Source: JASLDZ01 sp038226305 (GTDB lineage: Bacteria; Pseudomonadota; Alphaproteobacteria; Caulobacterales; Caulobacteraceae). Taken from it: a stretch of DNA of 64,000 nt. Made by a program: the position numbers and the translations under genes. The notes under the pieces are model-generated. The model did no database searches and was not told the DNA's origin. It worked only from the letters and a program-made list of their open reading frames with translations. Positions 1-7,852 of the stretch are shown one piece after another (positions within the stretch are counted from its first letter, which is position 1; each line of letters begins with the position of its first letter). The stretch spans positions 1 through 64,000 of the forward strand of contig JBBRQN010000007.1 of assembly GCA_038226305.1 (NCBI GenBank). Direction: 5' to 3'.

Positions 1-19
1 CTCCCGCCTGCGGGAGAGG
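1..19. repeat. Palindromic intergenic repeat, copy 1
   Basis: A hairpin with 7-bp arms (ctcccgc, gcgggag) and a 2-nt loop occupies bases 1–16 and is followed by agg. Related G/C-rich hairpins with a ctccc…gggag design occur at 12190–12214 and 15284–15304, all between genes. They resemble the short palindromic repeats scattered through many high-GC alphaproteobacterial genomes. No T-tract follows, so this is a repeat rather than an obvious terminator. Confidence 0.5.
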
Positions 20-151
20 TGTGGGGTCGGACTCTCCGGACTCCAGATCTCAGCTCCGCCGCCTCCCTCGGAAATTAGCCAGCACTAAACCTTTACCCTG
101 AAGCTTTCCGGCGCTACGCCTCGTAACAGCCTCAACGGAGGGGCGGTGGGC

Positions 152-1471
152 ATGGCGAGCTGGCGACGGGAAGAGGGTGCGCCCAGCCTGCCGGAGGTGT
201 TCCGCTCGATCCGCGTGCCGATCGGTGGGCCGACGTGGCGGCGTCTGCTGGCGTTCGTCGGGCCGGGCTACCTCGTGGCCGTCGGCTACATGGACCCCGG
301 CAACTGGGCCACCGACATCGCGGGCGGCTCACGCTTCGGCTACGACCTTCTCAGCGTCGTCCTGATCTCCAACCTGATGGCGGTGCTGCTGCAGGCCCTG
401 GCCGCCCGGCTCGGGATCGCCACGGGGCGCGACCTCGCCCAGGCCTGCCGTGACCACTTCAGCCGCCCGGTGGGCATCGCGCTCTGGGGGCTGTGCGAGA
501 TCGCCATCGTCGCCTGCGACCTGGCCGAGGTGATCGGCTCGGCCATCGCGCTGCAGCTCCTGTTCCATCTGCCGCTTCTGGCGGGGGTGATCCTCACGGG
601 GGCGGATGTGCTGATCATCCTGTTCCTGCAGAAGAAGGGCTTCCGCTATCTGGAGGCCTTCGTGGTGGCGCTCTTGGCGGTGATCGCCGGGGCCTTCGCC
701 ATCGAGATCGCCCTGTCGCGCCCCGACGTGGTCGCGGTGCTGGGAGGCTTCGTGCCCAAGGCCTCCACCGTCACCGATCCGGCGAGGCTCTACGTGGCCA
801 TCGGGATCCTGGGGGCCACGGTCATGCCCCACAACCTCTACCTTCACTCCTCGATCGTGCAGACCCGCAGCTTCGAGCGCACCGACGCGGGCAAGCGCGA
901 GGCGATGACCTTCGCCACCATCGACTCCACCGTCGCCCTGACGCTGGCGCTCTTCGTCAACGCCGCCATCCTGATCATGGCGGCGGCGGTGTTCCACACC
1001 GCGGGCCGCAACGAGGTGGCCGAGATCGGCGACGCGCACCGGCTGCTGGCGCCGCTCCTCGGAACGTCGGCGGCCAGCATCCTCTTCGCCGTGGCGCTTC
1101 TGGCGTCGGGGCAGAACTCCACGGTCACCGCGACCTTGGCAGGGCAGGTGGTGATGGAGGGCTTCCTGCACATCCGGCTGCGGCCCTGGGTGAGGCGGCT
1201 CGTCACCCGTGGCATGGCCATCGTACCCGCCGTGATCGGCGTGGCCCTGTGGGGCGAGCGGGGGCTGGGCCAGCTCCTCGTCCTGAGCCAGGTAGTGCTG
1301 AGCCTGCAGCTCCCCTTCGCGGTGATTCCGCTGGTGCTGTTCACAGGGGACCGCGCCAAGATGGGCGCCTTCGCCAGCGCCCGGTGGGTGCAGGCGCTCG
1401 CCTGGGCAGTGGCGGCGCTGATCACGGGGCTGAACCTGAAGCTCCTGCTCGACGTGTTCGGCCACCTCTGA
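152..1471 (+). CDS. mntH: Nramp-family divalent metal (Mn2+/Fe2+) transporter
   Basis: A 439-residue inner-membrane protein, the usual length for bacterial MntH, which imports Mn2+/Fe2+ with protons. The family metal-binding motif DPGN in the first membrane helix is at residues 48–51, and the matching MPHN motif of helix 6 is at 225–228. About eleven hydrophobic helices follow a soluble N-terminus of roughly 30 residues. The ATG at 152 has GGAGGGG 8 nt upstream and is preferred to the in-frame GTG at 146, which lies too close to that site. The gene looks monocistronic. I looked for a manganese riboswitch or clear operator upstream and saw none. Function is firm; the preferred metal is not determined by sequence. 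Confidence 0.93.
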   Translation: MASWRREEGAPSLPEVFRSIRVPIGGPTWRRLLAFVGPGYLVAVGYMDPGNWATDIAGGSRFGYDLLSVVLISNLMAVLLQALAARLGIATGRDLAQACRDHFSRPVGIALWGLCEIAIVACDLAEVIGSAIALQLLFHLPLLAGVILTGADVLIILFLQKKGFRYLEAFVVALLAVIAGAFAIEIALSRPDVVAVLGGFVPKASTVTDPARLYVAIGILGATVMPHNLYLHSSIVQTRSFERTDAGKREAMTFATIDSTVALTLALFVNAAILIMAAAVFHTAGRNEVAEIGDAHRLLAPLLGTSAASILFAVALLASGQNSTVTATLAGQVVMEGFLHIRLRPWVRRLVTRGMAIVPAVIGVALWGERGLGQLLVLSQVVLSLQLPFAVIPLVLFTGDRAKMGAFASARWVQALAWAVAALITGLNLKLLLDVFGHL

Positions 1472-1475
1472 GCCG

Positions 1476-1492
1476 GCCGTCGTCACGACGGC
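1476..1492 (+). terminator. Possible hairpin after mntH
   Basis: A perfect 7-bp stem (gccgtcg/cgacggc) with a 3-nt loop starts a few bases after the mntH stop. There is no T-tract, so it is at best a weak or factor-dependent terminator or an mRNA 3'-end hairpin. Confidence 0.25.
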
Positions 1493-1552
1493 GTCACCGA
1501 CTCGCGTCATGCGCACGGTCTAGCTTTGCGCTTGCTGCATCGGGGTGCGGAC

Positions 1553-2446
1553 ATGGACGCTTCAGGGCCGGTCAACCGCTACCGCTCGGTGTTCATATCC
1601 GACATCCATCTGGGCTCACGGGGTTGCCAGGCCGAGCTCCTTCTCGACTTCCTGCGGCACATGGAGTGCGAGCACCTCTACCTCGTGGGCGACATCGTCG
1701 ATGGCTGGCGGCTGAAGTCGGGCTGGTACTGGCCCCAGTCCCACAACGACGTGGTGCAAAAGCTCCTGCGCCAGGCCCGCAAGGGGGTGAGCGTCACCTA
1801 CATCCCCGGCAACCACGACGAGTTCGCCCGCGACTACTTCGGCGCCCACTTCGGCGGGGTTGAGGTGGTGCGCGACGCCGTGCATGTGATGGCCGACGGC
1901 AAGCGCTACCTCGTGGTGCATGGCGACGAGTTCGACGGGGTAGTCAGCCACGCCCGCTGGCTCGCGATCCTGGGCGATTACAGCTACCGGGCCTTGCTGC
2001 GGGCCAACACGGGCTGGAACCGCATGCGTCGCCGCCTCGGCCTCGGCTACTGGAGCTTCGCCGCCTTCCTCAAGGGGAAGGTGAAGACCGCCACCACCTT
2101 CATCGACAATTTCGAGCAGGCCCTGTCGGAAGAGGCCCGCCGCCGCGGCTGCGACGGGGTGATCTGCGGCCACATCCACAAAGCCGAGATGCGCTCCATC
2201 GGCGGCATCGCCTACGTCAACGACGGGGACTGGGTGGAGAGCTGCACCGCCGTGGTGGAACACGCCGACGGCCGCCTGGAGCTGATCGACTGGGCCGCCA
2301 CGCGCCAGTGGTCGATGCTGGACCGCGCCGCAGCCGCCGCGGCCCCGAGCGTCTCGCCGGGCGGCGTCAAGGGACTGCCCGCTCCGGCCTTCGCGCGCCT
2401 TCTGGCCTCCTTCCAAATCCCGTCATCGCCGCTTTCGCGGGGTTGA
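1553..2446 (+). CDS. LpxH-like metallophosphoesterase (UDP-2,3-diacylglucosamine diphosphatase family)
   Basis: A 297-residue calcineurin-like phosphoesterase. The metal-binding motifs appear in order: DIHLG (17–21), GDIVD (46–50), GNHDE (86–90), HGDEFD (123–128) and GHIHKAEM (206–213). These match LpxH-type enzymes, which cleave UDP-2,3-diacylglucosamine to lipid X in lipid A synthesis at the inner face of the membrane. The protein is about 50 residues longer than E. coli LpxH, with a basic WNRMRRRL stretch near residue 155 that may touch the membrane. The ATG at 1553 is preferred over an upstream in-frame TTG because the conserved region starts soon after it. Another phosphoesterase substrate cannot be excluded. 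Confidence 0.72.
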   Translation: MDASGPVNRYRSVFISDIHLGSRGCQAELLLDFLRHMECEHLYLVGDIVDGWRLKSGWYWPQSHNDVVQKLLRQARKGVSVTYIPGNHDEFARDYFGAHFGGVEVVRDAVHVMADGKRYLVVHGDEFDGVVSHARWLAILGDYSYRALLRANTGWNRMRRRLGLGYWSFAAFLKGKVKTATTFIDNFEQALSEEARRRGCDGVICGHIHKAEMRSIGGIAYVNDGDWVESCTAVVEHADGRLELIDWAATRQWSMLDRAAAAAAPSVSPGGVKGLPAPAFARLLASFQIPSSPLSRG

Positions 2447-2508
2447 GCGGGAAAGTAAGGGTCACGGAATTCCGCGGGATCGCTCCCGAGCCTTGCGAAG
2501 CTCCCTTC

Positions 2509-3264
2509 ATGATCGTGTTCATCACCGGCGCCACCGCCGGCTTCGGCGCCGCCATCGCCCGCCTGTTCGCCGCCGACGGGGCCAGGATCGTCGCCACCGG
2601 ACGCCGCACAGACCGGCTTCTGGCGCTGCAGTCCGAGCTCGGCGGGCCGGACCGCGTGCACGTGGCCACCTTCGACGTGCGGGACCGCGCCGCCGCAGAG
2701 GCCGCCATCGCCGCCCTGCCCCCCGAATTTGCCGAAGTGGATGTGCTGGTGAACAACGCCGGCCTGGCGCTGGGCCTCGCCCCGGCCCAGGCGGCCGACC
2801 TCGATGCGTGGGAGACGATGGTCGACACCAACGTGAAGGGGCCGCTCTACGTCACCCGCGCGCTCCTGCCCGGCATGGTCGCGAGGGGCCGCGGGCACGT
2901 CATCAACATGGGGTCTGTGGCGGCGCGCTATCCGTATCCGGGCGGCAACGTCTATGGCGCGTCAAAGGCCTTCCTGCGGCAGTTCTCGCTCAACCTGCGG
3001 GCCGACCTCGCGGGCACCAAGGTGCGCGTGACCGACATCGAGCCCGGCCTCGTGGGCGGCACGGAGTTCTCTGCCGTGCGGTTCGAGGGCGACACGGCCA
3101 AGGTGGACGCGCTCTACGCCGGGGCCGATGCCCTGACCCCCGACGATGTGGCGCAGGCGGTCCACTGGGTGGCGAGCCTGCCGGCCCGGGTGAACGTGAA
3201 CACCCTGGAGCTGATGCCTGTCAGCCAGGCGTTCGGGCCGCTCACCGTCCACCGGGAGGGCTGA
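2509..3264 (+). CDS. Short-chain dehydrogenase, YdfG-like (NADP-dependent 3-hydroxy acid dehydrogenase family)
   Basis: A 251-residue classical SDR. The nucleotide-binding motif TGATAGFG is at residues 6–13, NNAG lies near residue 83, and a serine (GSVAARY) plus a YGASK pair near residue 150 give the catalytic Ser-Tyr-Lys set. The C-terminal pattern EPGLVGGTEF and the ending NTLELMPVSQ are typical of YdfG, a cytoplasmic NADP-dependent oxidoreductase acting on serine, L-allo-threonine and 3-hydroxy acids. The start is the ATG at 2509, because the Rossmann strand begins immediately after it. An open frame extends further upstream but overlaps the preceding gene. No operon partner is evident. 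Confidence 0.82.
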   Translation: MIVFITGATAGFGAAIARLFAADGARIVATGRRTDRLLALQSELGGPDRVHVATFDVRDRAAAEAAIAALPPEFAEVDVLVNNAGLALGLAPAQAADLDAWETMVDTNVKGPLYVTRALLPGMVARGRGHVINMGSVAARYPYPGGNVYGASKAFLRQFSLNLRADLAGTKVRVTDIEPGLVGGTEFSAVRFEGDTAKVDALYAGADALTPDDVAQAVHWVASLPARVNVNTLELMPVSQAFGPLTVHREG

Positions 3265-3297
3265 ATGCCCTGTCCACGCAACAAGGGCGCCGCAATT

Positions 3298-3363
3298 TTG
3301 TGACACGAAGGCCACAACCGTATCCGGTTCCTGCCGCGAAGGAGTCATCGCGGTTGCGGCAGG
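3298..3363 (+). promoter_or_regulatory. Possible promoter and leader hairpin of the TonB-dependent receptor gene
   Basis: TTGTGA (3298–3303) and TATCCG (3321–3326) are 17 bp apart and could be a sigma-70-type -35/-10 pair. Just downstream, cctgccgc (3330–3337) and gcggcagg (3356–3363) form an 8-bp stem with an 18-nt loop in what would be the leader of the receptor mRNA. The -10 match is poor and there is no independent support. Confidence 0.25.
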
Positions 3364-3461
3364 GGCATGGCGCCCCTTATCCCTGAACCTAGCGGCACAA
3401 GCGCGCCGGAGGGCGCTCGAGTCATATTCGAGCGACGGGCGCTGAGCTCTTGGAGGGTTTT

Positions 3462-6400
3462 ATGAAGTCGACGTCCCTGCGGAAGAAGCTTCTTCTCGCG
3501 ACCTCGCTGCTCGGCAGCGCCGGTGCTATCGCGCTGCCCGTGGGCCTGCTCTCGGCGTTCGCGCCGACCGCGGCCATGGCGCAGGACTACACCTCGGGCA
3601 CCCTGGTGGGCCGGGTCACCAATTCCTCGGGCGCTCCCGTGACCGGTGCCACCGTCACCGTGCGCTCCGCCTCGACGGGCATCACGCAGAACTCGGTCAC
3701 CGACTCGACCGGTTCGTTCCGCGCTCCCCTGATCCCCACCGGCTCCTACGACGTGTCGATCCGCAAGGCGGGCTTCACCGACATCGCGCAGTCGGGCATC
3801 GCCGTCCGCGCTGGCAGCGAGTCCAACTACGGCTTCACGCTCACCACCCCTGACGACCTTGAGGCCGTCGTGGTTGTGGCCAAGAAGGCCAACTCGCAGC
3901 TGGACTTCTCGCAGACCACCACGGGCCTCTCGGTCGACGTGGTCGAGCTGACCAAGCAGGTTCCCGTGGGCCGTTCGGCTCAGGCGCTCGCGCTGCTGGC
4001 TCCCGGCGCCATCCAGGGCGCCGCCGGCAACTACGCCGGCCAGACCGCCATCGGCGGCGGCTCGGTGTCGGAAAACGCCTTCTACATCAACGGCCTGAAC
4101 ATCACGAACTTCAACACCTACCTCGGCGGTGCCACCGTGCCGTTCGACTTCTACAAGACGTTCGAAGTGAAGACCGGCGGCTACCCGGCTGAATACGGCC
4201 GGGCCACCGGCGGCGTGATCAACGCCACCACCAAGTCGGGTACCAACGACCTCTACTTCGCCGTTCACGGCAACTACGAGCCTCGCGAACTGCGCGCTCC
4301 GGCCCGTGACACCTACCTGAGCAAGGGTGTCCGCACCGATCGCGAAGCCAAGGACGTTTCGATCGAGGTGGGCCTGCCCCTGTGGCGCGACCACCTCTTC
4401 TTCTACGGCTTGGTCGACTTCCGTAAGGTCGAGACCTCTTTCGCCACGAAGACGACGAGCGCCACCATCGCAGCCGAAGGTGTGAACGGTAAGCAGAAGT
4501 ACACCACGACCGAGACCAACCAGCCCTTCTACGGCGCCAAGCTCGACGGCTACATCACCAGCCGCCAGCACCTGGAAGCGACCTACTTCCGCACCAACGA
4601 CGTGCAGAAGAACCGGACGTACAACTACAATCAGTTCGCTAACACGGTCGGCTCCTTCGCCTCGGGCACCAACCTGCCCATCGGCGGTGAAAACTACGTG
4701 TTCAAGTACACAGGCACGTTCACCGACTGGCTGACCATCTCCGGTGCCTACGGCCGTGCGAAGGAAAACCTCGCCAGCCTGCCGCTCGATACCGTCAATC
4801 CGGTTGTGACCGACACCCGAACGGGTTCTTCGGCGCTCATCAGCCAGCAGGCGTCTTCCGCTCTTCAGTCGCCCTACCGGACCAAGCGCACCTTCTACCG
4901 TGCTGACGCCGACCTGTACTTCAACTTCCTTGGCAAGCACCACGTCCGCGCTGGTTACGACCACGAAGACGATGAGCTGACGCACTTCAGCGTCTACACG
5001 GGCGGCGTTTCCTACGACTACAAGACCTTCACCGCCGCCACGGCCACCGGCTTCGGCCTCCCGGCCACTTTTGCCGGCACGCAGTACATCGAGGCCCGCA
5101 CGTTCATCAACGGCGGCGTGTTCGACGGAGTGAACGAGGCCTACTACATCCAGGACAACTGGAACCTCGGCCACGGCCTGACCCTCGACGTGGGCGTCCG
5201 TAGCGACAGCTTCCAGCAGGGCGGCGTGAACGCGGGCGGCAAGCCAGGCGCGATCTTCCTCAATCTGAAGGACAACCTCGCTCCCCGCGTCGGCCTGACC
5301 TTCGACCCCTTCGGCAACGGCCGTGACAAGTTCTTCGCCAACTACGGCAAGTACTATCTGCCGGTGGCCAGCAACACGGCCTACCGTCAGGCCGCGGGCA
5401 CGTTCGACTTCACCTCGCGCTACTACAACACGGCGGGCTACACCCCGAACGCGACGACGGGCCTGCCGAACGGCGGCCTCGGCACCCAGCTCGTTGGCTA
5501 CACCGGCGCTCGTGCCTGCGTGGCTGGCGGGGCTTCGGCGGCCGGCGTGATCGGCTGTACCTACCAGAACGACGGATCGTTCTACTCGGCCGACCAGCAG
5601 ACCAGCAAAGAGCTGAGCGCGACCGAGGAAGACGAGTTCATCATCGGCTACAGCCACAAGTTCAACAACCTGTGGTCGGCCAGCGCCACCGTCACCTACC
5701 GCAACCTGGTCAAGGGTGCCGACGACGTGGCGATCGACTACGCCGTGCGCGCCTACTGCGCCAAGAACAACCTGTCGCTCGCCGCCGGTGGCGCTTGCGA
5801 CAACTACGACGGCACGCTGAACGACTACGCCATCATCAACCCAGGTTCGCCCGCCACCGTGAAGCTGCAGGTTCCGCTCTCTTCCAAGAGCACCGCCCTG
5901 CCGACCCTCACGTTCTCGGCGGCCGACCTCGGCTATCCCAAGATCGAGCGCGAATACGCCGCCCTCGACCTGGCGATCGATCGTGCCTTCGACGGCAAGT
6001 GGGCCTTCCACGGCACCTACACCCTGTCGCAACTGCGTGGTAACTACGAAGGCTCGTCCTACAGCGACTACGCCAGCGGCCAGACGGACTCGGGCATCAC
6101 GCTCCAGTACGACACGCCGACCCTGGTGCAGGGTGCCTACGGCCTGCTGCCGAACCACCACGCCCACGTGTTCAAGGCGTACGGTTCGTACCAGCTCCTG
6201 CCGAACCTGCTGATCGGCGCGAACAGCACGATCATCTCGCCCCGCGCGGTGGGTTGTATCGGGTTCAACCCCAACGACATCGTGCTGCAGAACAACTACG
6301 GCCCGTCGTTCGCTCACTACTGCGGCGGCAAGCTCGTCCCCGAAGGCACGGCGTTCTCCACGCCCTGGGCTTACAACGTGGACGTGTCGCTGCGTTACTC

Positions 6401-6629
6401 GGTGCCGAAGATGTTCCGCTACCAGGGCGGCCTCGTCCTGCGCATGGATGTCTTCAACATCCTGAACCAGCAGACGGTCGTGAACGTCCAGAACCAGGCG
6501 GAAAACGGCGGCATCCTCTACACGGCGCCCGCCACGGGCACCACGGAGACCCGCTCACCGGTGTTCGGCAAGGCGATCGGCTACCAGACCCCCCGCGTCG
6601 TGCGCTTCGGCTTCGACTGGGCGTTCTAA
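3462..6629 (+). CDS. Oar-like TonB-dependent outer-membrane receptor with N-terminal carboxypeptidase-regulatory-like domain
   Basis: A 1,055-residue exported protein. A signal peptide ends at AMA/QDY (after residue 40). Residues about 44–130 form an Ig-like CarboxypepD_reg domain (GTLVGRVTNSSGAPVTGATV). A TonB plug follows (for example ENAFYINGLNI, ATGGVINATTKSGTN), then a long beta-barrel region ending in aromatic RFGFDWAF. This is the Oar/OmpA-related layout, which imports large or polymeric substrates across the outer membrane with TonB energy. GGAGGG sits 5 nt before the ATG at 3462. Codon use has more gct/ggt/cgt than neighbouring genes, suggesting high expression. A strong terminator ends the unit. 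The substrate is unknown. Confidence 0.88.
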   Translation: MKSTSLRKKLLLATSLLGSAGAIALPVGLLSAFAPTAAMAQDYTSGTLVGRVTNSSGAPVTGATVTVRSASTGITQNSVTDSTGSFRAPLIPTGSYDVSIRKAGFTDIAQSGIAVRAGSESNYGFTLTTPDDLEAVVVVAKKANSQLDFSQTTTGLSVDVVELTKQVPVGRSAQALALLAPGAIQGAAGNYAGQTAIGGGSVSENAFYINGLNITNFNTYLGGATVPFDFYKTFEVKTGGYPAEYGRATGGVINATTKSGTNDLYFAVHGNYEPRELRAPARDTYLSKGVRTDREAKDVSIEVGLPLWRDHLFFYGLVDFRKVETSFATKTTSATIAAEGVNGKQKYTTTETNQPFYGAKLDGYITSRQHLEATYFRTNDVQKNRTYNYNQFANTVGSFASGTNLPIGGENYVFKYTGTFTDWLTISGAYGRAKENLASLPLDTVNPVVTDTRTGSSALISQQASSALQSPYRTKRTFYRADADLYFNFLGKHHVRAGYDHEDDELTHFSVYTGGVSYDYKTFTAATATGFGLPATFAGTQYIEARTFINGGVFDGVNEAYYIQDNWNLGHGLTLDVGVRSDSFQQGGVNAGGKPGAIFLNLKDNLAPRVGLTFDPFGNGRDKFFANYGKYYLPVASNTAYRQAAGTFDFTSRYYNTAGYTPNATTGLPNGGLGTQLVGYTGARACVAGGASAAGVIGCTYQNDGSFYSADQQTSKELSATEEDEFIIGYSHKFNNLWSASATVTYRNLVKGADDVAIDYAVRAYCAKNNLSLAAGGACDNYDGTLNDYAIINPGSPATVKLQVPLSSKSTALPTLTFSAADLGYPKIEREYAALDLAIDRAFDGKWAFHGTYTLSQLRGNYEGSSYSDYASGQTDSGITLQYDTPTLVQGAYGLLPNHHAHVFKAYGSYQLLPNLLIGANSTIISPRAVGCIGFNPNDIVLQNNYGPSFAHYCGGKLVPEGTAFSTPWAYNVDVSLRYSVPKMFRYQGGLVLRMDVFNILNQQTVVNVQNQAENGGILYTAPATGTTETRSPVFGKAIGYQTPRVVRFGFDWAF

Positions 6630-6658
6630 ACCTCACCACCTTGGTGAAGGACTTCCAG

Positions 6659-6694
6659 GGGGGCGGATCCGAAAGGGTCCGCCCCCTTTCTCTT
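6659..6694 (+). terminator. Intrinsic terminator of the TonB-receptor gene
   Basis: A 12-bp G/C-rich stem (6659–6670 with 6675–6686, one G·U pair) closes on a GAAA tetraloop and is followed by the T-rich run tttctctt. It lies 30 bases after the receptor stop codon. It is among the best-formed terminators in the window. Confidence 0.9.
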
Positions 6695-6795
6695 GCGCGG
6701 TGCAGCGGTCGATGCGGGCCCCTCCACCCGGATGGCGACTCCCGCCCCGGTCGGCTACCCTCCCCCCAAGAAGAAGCGCGAGGGAAAACGCCGTG

Positions 6796-7812
6796 ATGAC
6801 GACGATCGACGGGGCCCTGCGCCCCCGGGTCCGCAGCCTCGTTCGCATGGCCGCCCCGATCCTGGCTGGCGCCCTCCTGCTCGCCGCCTGCGGCCAGGCC
6901 AAGGCCCCGGTGGTGGAGCCCCTCAAATTCTCGATCCTCTCCACCGAGAACGCCTCCGCCCAGCGGGTGAAGTGGGGGCCGTTCCTGGACGACATCTCCA
7001 AGGCCATCGGGCGGCCGATCCAGCCGTTCTTCGCCAGCTCCTACGCCCCCCTGATCGAGGCCATGCGCTTTGGGCAGACCGATGTGGGCTGGTTCTCCAA
7101 CCAGCCGGGGCTTGAGGCGGTGCGCCGGGCCGACGGCGAGGTTTTCGCCCACACCACCCATCCGAACGGCCACGACGGCTATCAGTCGATCCTGATCGTG
7201 AAGAAGGGCTCGGGCCTCACCCTCGACGGCATCCTGAAGTGTGACCAAACCCTCACCTTCGGCATGGGCGACGCCAAGTCGACCTCCGGCACGCTGGCGC
7301 CCAAGACCTACCTGTTCGAGCCCCGTGGGCAGCGCCCCGAGACCTGCTTCAAGACCGTGCGCTCCGCGAGCCACGAGGCCAACCTGTTGGCCGTGGCGAA
7401 CGGCCTCGTGGATGCCGCCGCCAACAACACCAACGACATCGAGCGGCAGGAGCGCCTGCACAATCCGGCGCTGGACAAGCTCCAGATCGTCTGGCGCTCG
7501 CCCCCCCTGCCGGAGGATCCGATGATCTGGCGCAAGGGCCTGGACGAGAAGACCAAAGTCGCGCTCAAGGCCGCGATCCTCGGCTACGGCTCGGCCCCCG
7601 GCGCGCAGGGCGAGCACGAGCGCAAGGTCCTGACCGACCTCAACTTCGGCCCCTTCAAACCGGCCACCAACGACCACCTCCTGCGCGTGCGCGAGATGGA
7701 GGCGACGCTGGGCGAGGCCGAGGCCAAGCGTGCGGGCGACGCCAAGGCCACTTCCACCTTCGGCGCAGAGCTGAAGGCGGTGCACGACCGCCTCGCGCAG
7801 GTGGGCGGCTAG
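6796..7812 (+). CDS. PhnD-type phosphate/phosphite/phosphonate-binding lipoprotein (orphan)
   Basis: A 338-residue substrate-binding protein of the PhnD family. The N-terminus has RPRVRSLVR, a hydrophobic stretch and the lipobox LLAAC with Cys32, so it should be a lipoprotein. The body has the PhnD pattern FGQTDVGWFSNQP, then a conserved FGMGDAKSTSGTLAPKTYL segment and a DAAANNTND ligand loop. The ATG at 6796 is chosen because it gives a complete lipoprotein signal; an upstream in-frame extension carries no recognisable feature. No ABC ATPase or permease gene lies beside it, so it either works with a transporter encoded elsewhere or has a sensing role. Confidence 0.82.
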   Translation: MTTIDGALRPRVRSLVRMAAPILAGALLLAACGQAKAPVVEPLKFSILSTENASAQRVKWGPFLDDISKAIGRPIQPFFASSYAPLIEAMRFGQTDVGWFSNQPGLEAVRRADGEVFAHTTHPNGHDGYQSILIVKKGSGLTLDGILKCDQTLTFGMGDAKSTSGTLAPKTYLFEPRGQRPETCFKTVRSASHEANLLAVANGLVDAAANNTNDIERQERLHNPALDKLQIVWRSPPLPEDPMIWRKGLDEKTKVALKAAILGYGSAPGAQGEHERKVLTDLNFGPFKPATNDHLLRVREMEATLGEAEAKRAGDAKATSTFGAELKAVHDRLAQVGG

Positions 7813-7852
7813 CTCAGGCGGCCGCCCACCCCCGCAGTCCAGCGGGTACCGG

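Noticed and set aside
60..151. A manganese riboswitch (yybP-ykoY type) before mntH
   Set aside because: The leader is short and I saw none of the conserved riboswitch core.
3330..3363. The hairpin before the TonB receptor as a B12 or other riboswitch
   Set aside because: It is a single 8-bp stem with no B12-box-like sequence and is too small for a known riboswitch class.
3345..6317. A 990-codon open frame antisense to the TonB-receptor gene
   Set aside because: It is a GC-rich shadow of a clearly coding gene and has no recognisable domain.
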